Shown here: positions 52,616-61,864 of the stretch, in pieces | Numbering within the stretch: the stretch's first letter is position 1 | Layout of the letters: the number at the start of each line of letters is the position of its first letter | DNA from: Verrucomicrobiota bacterium | GTDB lineage: Bacteria; Verrucomicrobiota; Verrucomicrobiia; Limisphaerales; Pedosphaeraceae | Direction: 5' to 3' | NCBI GenBank assembly: GCA_021325145.1 | Contig: JAJPHR010000097.1 | Span: forward strand, 29,493-93,492 | DNA length: 64,000 bases | Program-made: the position numbers and the translations under genes | The notes under the pieces: generated by a model | What the model was told of the DNA's origin: nothing | Seen by the model: only the letters and a program-made list of their open reading frames with translations | The model's database searches: none

Positions 52616-54289
52616 TTATCTCAAGGCATTTGAATACCATCCATTCCACATCGACGATCGTCGTTGAAAAATTGTGACCCACAAAGGATTGGTCCATATC
52701 AACGTTCGCCACAGGGGCCATCGGTCGAATCGCCGGGTTGAAGGCACAACGCGCAGATCACGAATCAGCTTCACTTTTTTCCCGCGCTGTGCGGCGAACT
52801 TTTTTAAACGCCAATAGAAGTCGACGTCCTCTCCCATGTATAGATGCTCCTTATATCCGCCGAGCGCCGCGAACGCCTCGCGACGAGCAAATTGGGTCGG
52901 GCCTTGCGCCATTCGGAAAAACCGGCCGAAGAGGCGCCATAATCCGAGATACAATCGAAGAACGATTCGCTTCGGCCGATACAAAGTATCAAATGCGCCT
53001 CCGTCAACATTGATATCCGAAAGCGCGTTACAAATGCGCACGAACAACAATTCCGGGACAATCGTGTCAGCGTCAACGAACACCAAAACGTCCCCCCGAG
53101 CAGCGTCCGCACCTGTGTTTCGGACCCGGGCGATGTTATGTGTTGCCTCGGAAACGACGCGGGCTCCATGCAACCGGGCGATGGAAGCCGTCTTATCCGT
53201 GCTTTGATTATCCACCACAATAATTTCCGCTGCCTTGCCAGTCCTGGTTGTGAGCAGCGCGGATGCCTTCATCAACGCGGCCAATGTTGCGGGTAAATAA
53301 CCTTCCTCATTGTAGGCCGGTATGACCACGGAAATTGAAATGTGGCATTGGGTCGGCGATGACAAAAACGATCGCGCGCCTCCAAGCTGAATCTTCGAAA
53401 GCCAGACCTCGATTGAAATTGTAATTAATGAAATCGCGACCAGGGCCGGCGTATTGCGCCAAATACCCGCAATAATCAAAGCGCAAAACGCCGACAGGTG
53501 CGCTCCCCACCGCAGCAAGCCGAACGTAAACACGGCTTCGTCCTCCGGCTCGTTTCTGTCCGGCTTCCGGGAACGACCGGCGAAGCAGAGCGCCAGGAAT
53601 ACAAAGACCTGGCCGCCAAACACCCAAAGCCTTTCGGATTCGGACTTTGCTCCAACCGCGTGTATAAAAAAGCCTGTAAAATATATCCCAGCCAGCAATC
53701 CAGCATAGGCCAAAGGCACGAGAAGCGCCTCGCGTAAAAGAGTTCCGCCCAATCCCCGGCGCTCTTTAAACAAGAGCCGCGTGAAGAAGGAGTATGAAGC
53801 TGCGACCCACATCCAACCCGTCAGATTCCCCGTCGGCACTCCAAACCAGCCCTCGTTAAGCTGCAGCCTTCGATTACCTTCCCACGGAACCGTCCAATGC
53901 CAAAAGCCCAGTCGGATGGCGACAGCGTCGATGGCAAGATCGAGCATCAAAACCAGCAGGCCGTCCATTAAGGGACGGCAAATTGGATTCACAGGGAATC
54001 TATCGCTGATCGCCATTGCGCCGTGGATAATCAACGCCCATCCCAATGGTATCCAAATTGGAACATCACCGATTCGAAGCAAATACACGTCCGGATAGTG
54101 ATAGGTCCCAAAAAGCTTTATATTCATCTCTTCCAGGAACCATCCGTAGAACGCGCAAGTAAATAAGCCAAAAACGCGGTCCTTTGAAAAAAGCCTTGTC
54201 TCAACAGCCGCAAGCAGGAACAGGCCGGAGGCCCCGAGCTCGATCAAAACCGGCAAGCAGCCCAAAAGTGTTTTTAATGAAAAACTCAT
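52616..54289 (-). CDS. CruF-like carotenoid hydratase fused to a GT2 glycosyltransferase (CruG-like)
   Basis: A 557-residue fusion. The N-terminal half (about 1-300) is a polytopic membrane domain of the carotenoid biosynthesis (DUF422/CruF) family: EEMNIKLFGTYHYPD, VPIWIPLGWALIIHG, LMDGLLVLMLDLAIDA, GVPTGNLTGW. The C-terminal half (about 315-557) is a GT2 enzyme: ISVVIPAYNEEGYL, VFVDADTIV, GEDVDFYWRL. In cyanobacteria and others CruF hydrates the psi end of a carotene and CruG glycosylates the new hydroxyl as separate genes; here both are joined. No crtB/crtI in the window. Downstream of the TetR-UbiB operon on the same strand, 89 bases after ubiB. Confidence 0.88.
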   Translation of the reverse strand: MSFSLKTLLGCLPVLIELGASGLFLLAAVETRLFSKDRVFGLFTCAFYGWFLEEMNIKLFGTYHYPDVYLLRIGDVPIWIPLGWALIIHGAMAISDRFPVNPICRPLMDGLLVLMLDLAIDAVAIRLGFWHWTVPWEGNRRLQLNEGWFGVPTGNLTGWMWVAASYSFFTRLLFKERRGLGGTLLREALLVPLAYAGLLAGIYFTGFFIHAVGAKSESERLWVFGGQVFVFLALCFAGRSRKPDRNEPEDEAVFTFGLLRWGAHLSAFCALIIAGIWRNTPALVAISLITISIEVWLSKIQLGGARSFLSSPTQCHISISVVIPAYNEEGYLPATLAALMKASALLTTRTGKAAEIIVVDNQSTDKTASIARLHGARVVSEATHNIARVRNTGADAARGDVLVFVDADTIVPELLFVRICNALSDINVDGGAFDTLYRPKRIVLRLYLGLWRLFGRFFRMAQGPTQFARREAFAALGGYKEHLYMGEDVDFYWRLKKFAAQRGKKVKLIRDLRVVPSTRRFDRWPLWRTLIWTNPLWVTIFQRRSSMWNGWYSNALR

Positions 54290-54377
54290 CTGCCTGTGAA
54301 GGCGGTTGGCAAGGCCGTTTGAGGCGAATGTTTCATCTCACAAATTCAGAATCACCAGCGAAGGAAAACATCATGGT

Positions 54378-55703
54378 TTAATTCGGCTGAGCAGGGATGT
54401 GCTTTGCCGTGCCGAAGGATGCCATGGCCTTGGTTGCGATCTCATAAGCCGGGATGCGCGCGCCGAGGCGATGCAACATCATGTACAGGCCCATCTCCGC
54501 GCGCGAATAGAACAGGAATTCCGGCGGCAGGAATTTGCTGCTAAGGAATAATTTGTACAGCCGCGACATTTCCCGGAAAATTTTTACGTCGCCGAAGTCC
54601 GTCGGCTCCCCATTTTCGCGATAAAGATGGCGATAAACTCGAATCATTTCATCGAGCGTGCGGCGCGGTCCTGGATCTTTCGGCGAGACGCCCGGCCCGC
54701 AAATCGTCTTCAGCATGGAACGATAGACCCCCTCATTTTTCTGCCACAGCTCCAGTGAGAAATCCCGTATGCATTGAACCACCTCGTCGTTTAACTCCTT
54801 GACGCAGCCAAAATCCACCATTCCGATGTGATCCGTGCTCAACAAATAGTTGCCCGGATGCGGATCAGCGTGGATCCAACGCATTTCGTAAGCCTGAAAG
54901 CAAAACAATTCGAGGAATTGCCGCCCCAGCCGGTTGCGAACTTCCTGTGAAGGTTTCGTGCGCAGGAAATCATCCACATGTTTCCCTTCCAGGAAGGAGA
55001 TGGTCAGCACGCGTTCCGTGCAAAGTTCCGGGAAGACCTTTGGGATTTCCACGAAAGCAAGCCGCTTCATCGCGTTTCCAAACCGCTCGATGTTTCGCTT
55101 CTCGTTCCGATAATCGCACTCCACCAAAATCCCGCGCCGCAATTCGTCAATCACCGATTGTGGAATCACTCGCATAATGCTCGCCGGCAGCATCACCTGG
55201 CTTAGCGTTTGGAAATCGGCTTCGATGATCTCGCGGACGGCAGGATACTGGATTTTGACGGCCACACGATGGCCGTCCCTGGTCCGCGCGCGGTGCACTT
55301 GCCCAAGCGAAGCAGCCGCGAAAGGCTCCGGTTCGAATTCCTCGAACGCCTCCTCCGGGTCACATCCCAGTTCGTTGCGAAATTGAACGCGCATCAAAGT
55401 CGGGTGCATCGGTGGCGCACGCATCTGAAGGTTCGCCAGCTCATCGATGGCCTTTTCGTCGAGCAAATGCGATTGCATGCTGAGCACCTGGCCCAATTTC
55501 ATGGCGGGCCCGCGCAGTTCCTGCAGTTCCTGCCGAATCCGCTGCGCATTCCGGGTTTGCATCGCCGCGCGCCGCGCGCCGCGCCGCCTTGCCGGCGTGA
55601 AAAGATTGCCAACCAGGTATCCCACATTGCTCCCGAGGACCCCGGCGGTGAGTTTCGTCATACGCGCTGCGCGCTTCCAACGATTGGATTCCGGAGCCTT
55701 CAT
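54378..55703 (-). CDS. ABC1/ADCK atypical kinase of the UbiB family
   Basis: A 441-residue ADCK/UbiB protein, needed in quinone or isoprenoid lipid metabolism in relatives. It has the KxGQ motif (AMKLGQVLSMQ), the AAASLGQVHRA loop with Ala replacing the Gly-rich loop, VAVKIQYP with the invariant Lys, HADPHPGN and the VDFG metal motif, all intact. The ATG at 55703 overlaps the TetR stop by four bases (ATGA), so it is translationally coupled. It has no C-terminal membrane helices. Confidence 0.9.
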   Translation of the reverse strand: MKAPESNRWKRAARMTKLTAGVLGSNVGYLVGNLFTPARRRGARRAAMQTRNAQRIRQELQELRGPAMKLGQVLSMQSHLLDEKAIDELANLQMRAPPMHPTLMRVQFRNELGCDPEEAFEEFEPEPFAAASLGQVHRARTRDGHRVAVKIQYPAVREIIEADFQTLSQVMLPASIMRVIPQSVIDELRRGILVECDYRNEKRNIERFGNAMKRLAFVEIPKVFPELCTERVLTISFLEGKHVDDFLRTKPSQEVRNRLGRQFLELFCFQAYEMRWIHADPHPGNYLLSTDHIGMVDFGCVKELNDEVVQCIRDFSLELWQKNEGVYRSMLKTICGPGVSPKDPGPRRTLDEMIRVYRHLYRENGEPTDFGDVKIFREMSRLYKLFLSSKFLPPEFLFYSRAEMGLYMMLHRLGARIPAYEIATKAMASFGTAKHIPAQPN

Positions 55704-56380
55704 TTCCACTCCCAACCCCCCTTCCGCAGAAAACGGGTGGCCACGACCAGCGAACGGTCCAAAAGCGCCAAAGTCTTTTGTTTGCCGTGTGACATGTCAT
55801 GCAGCCAAAAGGTCACAATCCCCATGTAGAAGAGGCCGACGCCATACGCCCCCAGACGGCCCACATCCGGAATCTCCCCGCGCTGAATGGCTTCCTTCAG
55901 TAATCCATCGATAAAGCGCAAATAGCGCAAACGATTTTCCTGCGATTCAAAACTTAACGCATTGAGTTTCGAACGCGGCTCCAGGCTGCGAAAAAAGACG
56001 CTCCCAATAAAATCCTCGTAGGGTTTAAGCTGCTCCAATTGCCGATGAATGATGGCGAAAAGCTTTTCTTCAATCGGCGCTTGCTTCAGCGACCCTTGCC
56101 GATCGTACCATTGGATTAAATCATCTATGCCCTTTTGGAAGAAATACAGGGCGAGGTCTTCCTTCGTTGGAAAGTAATTGAAGAACGTTCCCTCGGCGAT
56201 GCCTGCCTTGGTGGCGATCTCTTTCGCGGTGGTGTTCCCGACGCCCTTGGTCTGGAACAATTGAAGGGCCGCTGCCAGGATTTCCGCCTTCGTATGTTCC
56301 TTTTTCTCCTTGCGCCGGGACGCCGTTTTTTGCCGGCCAGGTTTTGCCTTTTTGTGCGCCGGGCCAGATTTTTTTCTCAT
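55700..56380 (-). CDS. TetR-family transcriptional regulator
   Basis: A 226-residue regulator. A Lys-rich N-terminus is followed by the TetR helix-turn-helix (ILAAALQLFQTKGVGNTTAKEIATKAGIAEGTFFNYFPTK, shown here in part across residues about 35-75) and a helical ligand domain. ATG at 56380 was taken, because the predicted -10 box lies over the alternative ATG at 56395. Two TGAGGAAACTCA sites upstream suggest autoregulation. Co-transcribed with ubiB. Confidence 0.88.
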   Translation of the reverse strand: MRKKSGPAHKKAKPGRQKTASRRKEKKEHTKAEILAAALQLFQTKGVGNTTAKEIATKAGIAEGTFFNYFPTKEDLALYFFQKGIDDLIQWYDRQGSLKQAPIEEKLFAIIHRQLEQLKPYEDFIGSVFFRSLEPRSKLNALSFESQENRLRYLRFIDGLLKEAIQRGEIPDVGRLGAYGVGLFYMGIVTFWLHDMSHGKQKTLALLDRSLVVATRFLRKGGWEWK

Positions 56381-56382
56381 GT

Positions 56383-56439
56383 TGAGGAAACTCATATATC
56401 ACTATGCAAGGTTCGTCAACAGAAAAATGAGGAAACTCA
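56383..56439 (-). promoter_or_regulatory. TetR-ubiB promoter with two candidate operator sites
   Basis: On the minus strand TTGACG (56414-56419) and TATGAG (56391-56396) are 17 bases apart. The 12-bp sequence TGAGGAAACTCA, with inverted TGAG/CTCA ends, is at 56383-56394 (over the -10) and again at 56428-56439 (upstream of the -35), 45 bases apart in the same orientation. This layout fits repression by the TetR protein encoded just downstream. Confidence 0.65.
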
Positions 56440-56484
56440 CGTTTCGCACGCTGAAATGGGCCGATTCAATGAAACGATCCACGT

Positions 56485-57918
56485 TCAAGCCGCCTCTTCC
56501 GCGGATAATGGGGCCGCCAGATTTTCGAGGCCCTGGCGCTCGGCTTTAACGCCGTAGAAGGCTTCGGTGGCCGCCGCGGCGAGCATGAGGGCGGCGCTGG
56601 CCAGGTAACCGTACAGCAGGTGGACGCGCGAGCCGGTGCCGATCAGGATGCCGAACAACCACGGCGCGGCGATGCCGCCGATGGCGGTGCCGATGGCAAA
56701 AAAGAACGCGATGGCGAGGCCGCGCGTTTCGAGCGGAAAAATTTCGCTGACGGTCAGGTAGGCGGAACTGGCCGCGGGCGAGGCAAAGAAGAAAATGACC
56801 GTCCACAGCGCGGTCTGCTGGATCGCTGAAATGGCGTCGCGGGCAAAGAGCACGGCGGTGATGGCCAGCAGCAGGGCGGAGAGGGTGTAGGTCGCGGAAA
56901 TCATCACGCGGCGTCCCAGACTGTCGAACCAATGACCGAGGACAAGCGGCCCCAGAAAGTTCCCGAGCGCGAAGGGCAGCAGATAGATTCCGGTTTTCTC
57001 GGCGGGGACATGGTAAAACTTTGTCAGCACGAGCGCGTAGGTGAAAAAGATCGAGTTGTAAAAAAACGCCTGGGAAATCATCAAGGCCAGGCCGAGCACG
57101 GAGCGGCTGCGATATCGCTTGAACATGGCCCGGGCGATCAGACCGAAACCATAGGTTTTTTGCGCGCGTATCCGCAGGCTGCCGTCCCCGGGCGGCGGCA
57201 GTTCGTGCCCGACATCTTCCCTGACCCGCCCCTCGATTTCCGCGGCGACGCGTTCCGATTCGCCGGCGTAGCCATGAGTCAGCAGCCAGCGCGGACTTTC
57301 CGGCACATAACGGCGCAAGTACAGGACCACCAAACCGATCACGCTGCCCACGGCGAATCCCAGGCGCCAGCCGATGTTCACGGGCAGAAGCTGGGGATTG
57401 AGAATCACGATGGTCGAGAGCGAGCCGGCGGCCGCACCCAGCCAGTAGCTTCCATTCACGATGAGATCCACCCGCCCGCGCAGCCGCGCGGGGATCAGTT
57501 CGTCGATGGCTGAATTGACGGCCGAGTATTCGCCGCCAATACCGGCGCCGGTCAGAAATCGGAAGAGGCAGAAGCTCCAAAGGTTCCAAGCGAAGGCGGT
57601 CAGGAGAACGCCGGACAGATAAACAATCAAGGTCACGAAGAAAAGCTTGCGGCGGCCAAAGCGATCCGTGGCCCAGCCAAAAACCAGAGCGCCAAGAACC
57701 GCCCCGGCGATGTACCACGAGGCGACCAGGCCGACCTCGGCGGGCGTAAATCCGAGCGTGCGCGGGTCTCCCAGAATCCCGCTGATCGCGCCCACGAGCG
57801 TCACTTCGAGCCCGTCAAGAATCCACGTAATGCCAAGCGACAGGACGACCAGCACATGGAAGCGGCTCCACGGAAGCCGGTCCAGGCGCATGGGAATTTT
57901 GGTTTGGATCGTTTGCAT
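56485..57918 (-). CDS. MFS transporter, sugar-porter-like
   Basis: A 477-residue transporter with 12 predicted membrane helices. It has the motif A sequence GWATDRFGRRK between helices 2 and 3, its second-half copy GHWFDSLGRR, and PESPRWLL after helix 6, typical of the sugar/metabolite:H+ symporter branch. No substrate can be assigned. It is upstream of the TetR gene on the same strand, with the operator region between them; the 104-base gap and the promoter suggest separate transcription. Confidence 0.88.
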   Translation of the reverse strand: MQTIQTKIPMRLDRLPWSRFHVLVVLSLGITWILDGLEVTLVGAISGILGDPRTLGFTPAEVGLVASWYIAGAVLGALVFGWATDRFGRRKLFFVTLIVYLSGVLLTAFAWNLWSFCLFRFLTGAGIGGEYSAVNSAIDELIPARLRGRVDLIVNGSYWLGAAAGSLSTIVILNPQLLPVNIGWRLGFAVGSVIGLVVLYLRRYVPESPRWLLTHGYAGESERVAAEIEGRVREDVGHELPPPGDGSLRIRAQKTYGFGLIARAMFKRYRSRSVLGLALMISQAFFYNSIFFTYALVLTKFYHVPAEKTGIYLLPFALGNFLGPLVLGHWFDSLGRRVMISATYTLSALLLAITAVLFARDAISAIQQTALWTVIFFFASPAASSAYLTVSEIFPLETRGLAIAFFFAIGTAIGGIAAPWLFGILIGTGSRVHLLYGYLASAALMLAAAATEAFYGVKAERQGLENLAAPLSAEEAA

Positions 57919-58134
57919 AAGTATGGTTCACAGCCTCCACGCAAATCTCTTCCCACGAAAATCTTACGCCAAAACGACCCGTGCAATGGGTTCAAGACCG
58001 GGAGTAATTTCCAAAGGGGTTATGGCTCGTTCCCGATTGATTTGTCGCCCAAGTTGGATTGCTCTTCCCAAGTTTTTGCGGTCTTCGCCAAAATGCCCTT
58101 GGATTGATTCGCGGCAAGACTCATAATTGCGTCA
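57919..58134. other. Divergent region between MFS and MOSC genes
   Basis: The two genes are transcribed away from each other, so both promoters should lie here. I see no strong -35/-10 pair, hairpin or operator. Confidence 0.4.
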
Positions 58135-58683
58135 ATGAGTGTGGACGTGAAACATCTGACAACAGCGGAACTGGAGTTGGGTTTGGACACAATCCGGCAA
58201 TCACCCAAAGACGCGGGCGTGCTGGAAATGATCGTGCGGCGGCCGCAGCGGGAGGAGCGGGAAATCGTCACCGAAGCCACCTTGGACCTGGCGCAGGGGT
58301 TGGTGGGAGATAATTGGTCAACCCGCGGCTCTTCCGGCGCGCCCAATCCGAATGTGCAATTGACCATCATGAATTCGCGGGCAATTGCGTTGCTGGCGCG
58401 GGACAAGACCCGCTGGCCGCTGGCCGGCGACCAGCTTTTTATTGACCTCGATTTGGGCGAAGAAAATCTGCCGCCGGGGACGCGGTTGGCGCTCGGCTCG
58501 GCGGTGATTCAAGTGAGCGCTGAACCGCACACCGGCTGCAAAAAGTTTGTGGCGCGTTTTGGGATGGAGGCGATGCAGTTCGTCAATTCACCGCTGGGCA
58601 GAAAGCTCAATCTGCGCGGCATCAACGCCCGGATTGTTCAGCCGGGAGTGATTCGGGTCGGAGAGGTGGCGCGGAAGCTATAG
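58135..58683 (+). CDS. MOSC domain-containing protein
   Basis: A 182-residue stand-alone MOSC protein. It has the core AQGLVGDNWSTRG, VQLTIMNSRAIALLA, GDQLFIDLDLGEENLPPGTRLALG and the conserved Cys in HTGCKKF, expected to carry a persulfide or bind a molybdenum cofactor. No MOSC_N or radical SAM part. GTG or other upstream starts are not needed. Function likely in sulfur transfer or detoxification of N-hydroxylated bases, as in YiiM/YcbX relatives. Confidence 0.88.
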   Translation: MSVDVKHLTTAELELGLDTIRQSPKDAGVLEMIVRRPQREEREIVTEATLDLAQGLVGDNWSTRGSSGAPNPNVQLTIMNSRAIALLARDKTRWPLAGDQLFIDLDLGEENLPPGTRLALGSAVIQVSAEPHTGCKKFVARFGMEAMQFVNSPLGRKLNLRGINARIVQPGVIRVGEVARKL

Positions 58684-58686
58684 TGC

Positions 58687-58924
58687 TCAGGAAGCACCCG
58701 CCGGGGCTGGTTCGGGGTGACGCGCGCCGAGTTTTAGCGTCCAGCCGCGGCGCATCAGCAGGCTCGACAAGGCGCATGTCCAGTTTCAGTTCGTAAGCCG
58801 CGTAGAAAACGCTGAGGCAAAAGAGGAGAATTTGCGGCCAGACGAATGACACCGGATGCCGGCAGACCGCGCCGGCCAGGCGGCGCAACAGCCGCGCAAA
58901 AATGGAATCGGAAAACCTCGTCAT
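58687..58924 (-). pseudogene. Remnant of an MMPL/RND-type transporter
   Basis: From ATG 58924 the frame reads MTRFSDSIFARLLRRLAGAV then CRHPVSFVWPQILLFCLSVFYAAYELKLDM, the N-terminus and first helix of an MMPL/HpnN-type exporter. It then loses similarity; one base over, another frame gives ALSSLLMRRGWTLKLGARHP... and a stop at 58687, which resembles an MMPL C-terminal end. This fits a large internal deletion joining the two ends out of frame. Similarity was judged by eye only. Confidence 0.5.
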
Positions 58925-59066
58925 CAATGCCATCCGGGGCCGGGCAGACGGTTTAAAGAAGCTTCATTTGCGATGGTCGGCCGGCAATAGGCAGAATACC
59001 CGACTCAGGAAGGTGTAATGGCCGCAGGAGCGGGCCAAACCGATACCGGGAGCAGAGCGCGGGATT

Positions 59067-60935
59067 TTACCTGGTCTCGAGGCGGGACAGGGATACTGTG
59101 CCATTCTCACCGGCATCGCAGAGCTTCCGGATTTCTGAAGCGGTAAAAAGCGAGCTGAAGACCTGGACTTCACCAATCTGGCCGGCAAACCGCGCCCCCG
59201 CATCCTCACCATAGGGGTGCAAGCCGAGATAAACATCCCCGTCCGTCAGCGAGGCGAAACGGCCGACAAAGGTCAGCGCGATCACTTCGCCGTTTACGTA
59301 CAGCGCCCCCATGCCTTTGTGCTGATCATAAGTGAAGGCTACATGCTGTAACGCATGCGGCCTGAGCACGCCGGCAGCCGAAACAACGACATGCGGGTGA
59401 AAATGGTCATCCGTCATCTCGGCGTAGAGGCCACCCGGGCCAAAATCGGCGATAATCCAAAGCCCGAGTCCCACCAAGCCCGAGTTCCATTCGATGATGG
59501 GAAGGCCAATATCAACCTTTTCCGGATCAATCCAAGCGGCCACGGTGAAGCCCGTTCCTTTGCCTACATCCAGGCTGGCGGACGCCGGTATTTTTACATC
59601 GGCATCGAAGCCGTTGAAAATAAAACCTCGGCCCGGGGCAAATGAAACCGCCCCCTCAATCACCCCGTTATTGGCGCCCGCCGAATCCCGGGTGTTTCCT
59701 TCCGCGCGCCACCAACCGGCCGGCCCGGACATTTTCGGCTCCGGGACTCTTGCGTCCGTCAAACTCACCAAGCCGAGCAACAAGACCAGCGAACCCGCCA
59801 GCAGCGGTAATTGGGAAGCGCGTTTGAAACGGGCAATCATCGTTATTCGCTGTTTCATTTCGTGCTTCTCTTCCAGCAAACCCACCAGGCCTGAGACCTT
59901 GGGTGGTAAAATAAAGCTCTCCAATAACTTAATGACCGTCTGACCGTAAGATTCACTCTCCGTCTCCCGCACGCGTGACAATACCAGGGCATCGCAAGCC
60001 AATTCGCGATCCGCACGGATTCGCCCAAACCCCATCCAGATGACCGGATTGAACCAGTGAAGGATCTGGAGCACCGTCATCAGCCAATTGGCCGCCATGT
60101 CCAGCCGCTTAACGTGCGCCAACTCGTGCATGAAGATGTATTTCAACTCGGCAACGCTGAATGAAGCCGCCAATCCCTCGGGCAGCAGCAGCCGAGGGCG
60201 GAAAAAACCGTAAAGGGCCGGGCTCTTGATGTCTTTGTTCTCCACAAGGAGAATGGGAAAATCAATGTCCAGCAGGCGTTTGCAGTCATCCAGGGCATCC
60301 AAGACCACCGGATTGGTCATGGGAGCCGCTCGCATCACGCGCAAGGCGAAACCGAGGTTTTGCCGGAGGATCTTCAAAACAAATATTACCACGCCCGTAG
60401 GCCAGACGACTAGCAACAACAGCATCATGAACTGTGTGGCAAAGGAATAATCAGCCAAGCCCATGAGCAGCATCTGCAGGCTGCTGGCTTCGGGCCGGCC
60501 CAGGTCAGGGTCCACTGCCACTTGGGCCGGAACCCGCTTCAATGGCTTGGGGTCAGGCGAGCTCGCGGCTTTTTCCTTCTCGGCCGAGACGGAAGCAACT
60601 GGCCCGCCGGCCACGGGCTTGGCCACAGGCGGGATGGGCGGGCGGGCTCCATTTTCGACCTGGGAGACGGCTGCCGGCTTGTTGCTGGTGGAAGTTTGAA
60701 CAAAACTCGCAGCCACCCGTGGGTTAAGATAATTGAAAATGCTGAAAGAACTGGCGGGAGAAACCGGCAGGACCAGACGCAACAAAACCAGCAGCCAAAG
60801 GCGATAGCGCCACCTGGGTGTTAAATGCCGACGGAAAATACGCTGCACACCCAGCACCAAGAGGATGATAATGGACGACTGCCAAGAGGCCCGTAACAGC
60901 CACAGCATGAACGGGCTTAGATGTAAGTCATCCAT
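59067..60935 (-). CDS. BlaR1/MecR1-like M56 peptidase with C-terminal LamG domain
   Basis: A 622-residue membrane protein. Two N-terminal helices, a Pro/Ala-rich loop, a further helix (about 165-190), a cytoplasmic zinc-peptidase domain of family M56 with H270-ELAH274 and the downstream ADRELACDALVL Glu motif, a last helix (about 390-410) and an outside LamG/concanavalin-like domain (about 415-615; GWWRAEGNTRDSAG, FTVAAWIDPEK, ALYVNGEV). In BlaR1 the outer domain is a penicillin sensor; here it is replaced by a glycan-binding-like fold. Partner of the upstream blaI-like gene. Confidence 0.88.
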   Translation of the reverse strand: MDDLHLSPFMLWLLRASWQSSIIILLVLGVQRIFRRHLTPRWRYRLWLLVLLRLVLPVSPASSFSIFNYLNPRVAASFVQTSTSNKPAAVSQVENGARPPIPPVAKPVAGGPVASVSAEKEKAASSPDPKPLKRVPAQVAVDPDLGRPEASSLQMLLMGLADYSFATQFMMLLLLVVWPTGVVIFVLKILRQNLGFALRVMRAAPMTNPVVLDALDDCKRLLDIDFPILLVENKDIKSPALYGFFRPRLLLPEGLAASFSVAELKYIFMHELAHVKRLDMAANWLMTVLQILHWFNPVIWMGFGRIRADRELACDALVLSRVRETESESYGQTVIKLLESFILPPKVSGLVGLLEEKHEMKQRITMIARFKRASQLPLLAGSLVLLLGLVSLTDARVPEPKMSGPAGWWRAEGNTRDSAGANNGVIEGAVSFAPGRGFIFNGFDADVKIPASASLDVGKGTGFTVAAWIDPEKVDIGLPIIEWNSGLVGLGLWIIADFGPGGLYAEMTDDHFHPHVVVSAAGVLRPHALQHVAFTYDQHKGMGALYVNGEVIALTFVGRFASLTDGDVYLGLHPYGEDAGARFAGQIGEVQVFSSLFTASEIRKLCDAGENGTVSLSRLETR

Positions 60936-61125
60936 TCAGCACCACCGGGAAGAGGTTATATCGCGATGGAATCTCGTTGACAACAAAAAGCTGCCAAAAA
61001 CGAGTGGGAAATCGCCGGGACTGCGGATGGTCCAAGGACGCACCCTCAGCCCCAACGATCATCCCCCGACCCACCAAATCCTTGGCGCGGCTAAAAAGCC
61101 CGGGTCTTTGGCGCGGAACCTCGGC

Positions 61126-61500
61126 TTACTTCTGCTTCTTCTTCAGAATTCGCTTCAGTTCTTCAATGTCATCGGAAGACATTTTTTGCTTCTCGACGAA
61201 ATGCACCAGAAGCGGCTTGACTGACCCACCGAAGATCCTGTCCAGGAAAGACTTACTCTCGGTTTGCACGCATTCCGCCTCGGTATAAAGGGGCCGGTAT
61301 TCGTACAAGCTTTTGTGCTTGTTGACCCCGACTGCACCTTTTCGGCAGAGCCGCGTTAACAAAGTCTTGATGGTATTGGGGTGCCAATCCTCAGATTTCT
61401 CTAAGGCTTGGACGACTTCCACAGCGGTTTGAGGCGATTTGGCCCAAAGGACCTTCATGACCTTCCATTCGGAGGGTGAGATGCCAGGTGTTCGTGTCAT
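61126..61500 (-). CDS. BlaI/MecI/CopY-family repressor
   Basis: A 124-residue winged-helix repressor. It has the family's ISPSEWKVMKVLWAKSP, the recognition segment HPNTIKTLLTRLCRKGAVGV and a C-terminal dimerisation tail. It is 190 bases upstream of the M56 gene on the same strand. Known partners cut this repressor to release the promoter. A perfect palindrome lies over its own promoter (61533-61548). Confidence 0.9.
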   Translation of the reverse strand: MTRTPGISPSEWKVMKVLWAKSPQTAVEVVQALEKSEDWHPNTIKTLLTRLCRKGAVGVNKHKSLYEYRPLYTEAECVQTESKSFLDRIFGGSVKPLLVHFVEKQKMSSDDIEELKRILKKKQK

Positions 61501-61531
61501 ACGTTGTTTCTTAATGCTACTGACTCTTAAA

Positions 61532-61559
61532 TAACTACGCGAGTAGTTGAATTTTGCAA
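61532..61559 (-). promoter_or_regulatory. blaI promoter with BlaI-type operator palindrome
   Basis: AACTACGCGAGTAGTT (61533-61548) is a perfect inverted repeat of AACTAC/GTAGTT around GCGA and has the ACTAC-N4-GTAGT form of BlaI/CopY sites. On the minus strand TTGCAA (61554-61559) and TAGTTA (61532-61537) are 16 bases apart, so the operator overlaps the -10 box and spacer. The repressor start is 31 bases downstream. The site also lies in the region shared with the divergent gene at 61865. Confidence 0.75.
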
Positions 61560-61864
61560 GCGAAAAATTAAACTTTTCCCGTTTGCAGCGCCGATTTTAA
61601 GACCGGGGGATGTATTCCAGCATCGAATTTGGCAAAAAGCAACAAGTAAAGCTTCCCAATTGCATTCCTGTATTCCTTAGTGAAATGAAGAATGCAGAGA
61701 TCCCAATGAACGGCCCGGACAGTTGCGATTGCGGGCGGGCGGGCTTCCACGGGCTCGCTTCGACCGGCCATGTATAACTCCGGAAACCGTATCCGATGCG
61801 CCTCCGCAAAATGACGCATCCACAAACACTTGTCCGTCAGCCCTTTTTTGCTACGCTCGGGGCG

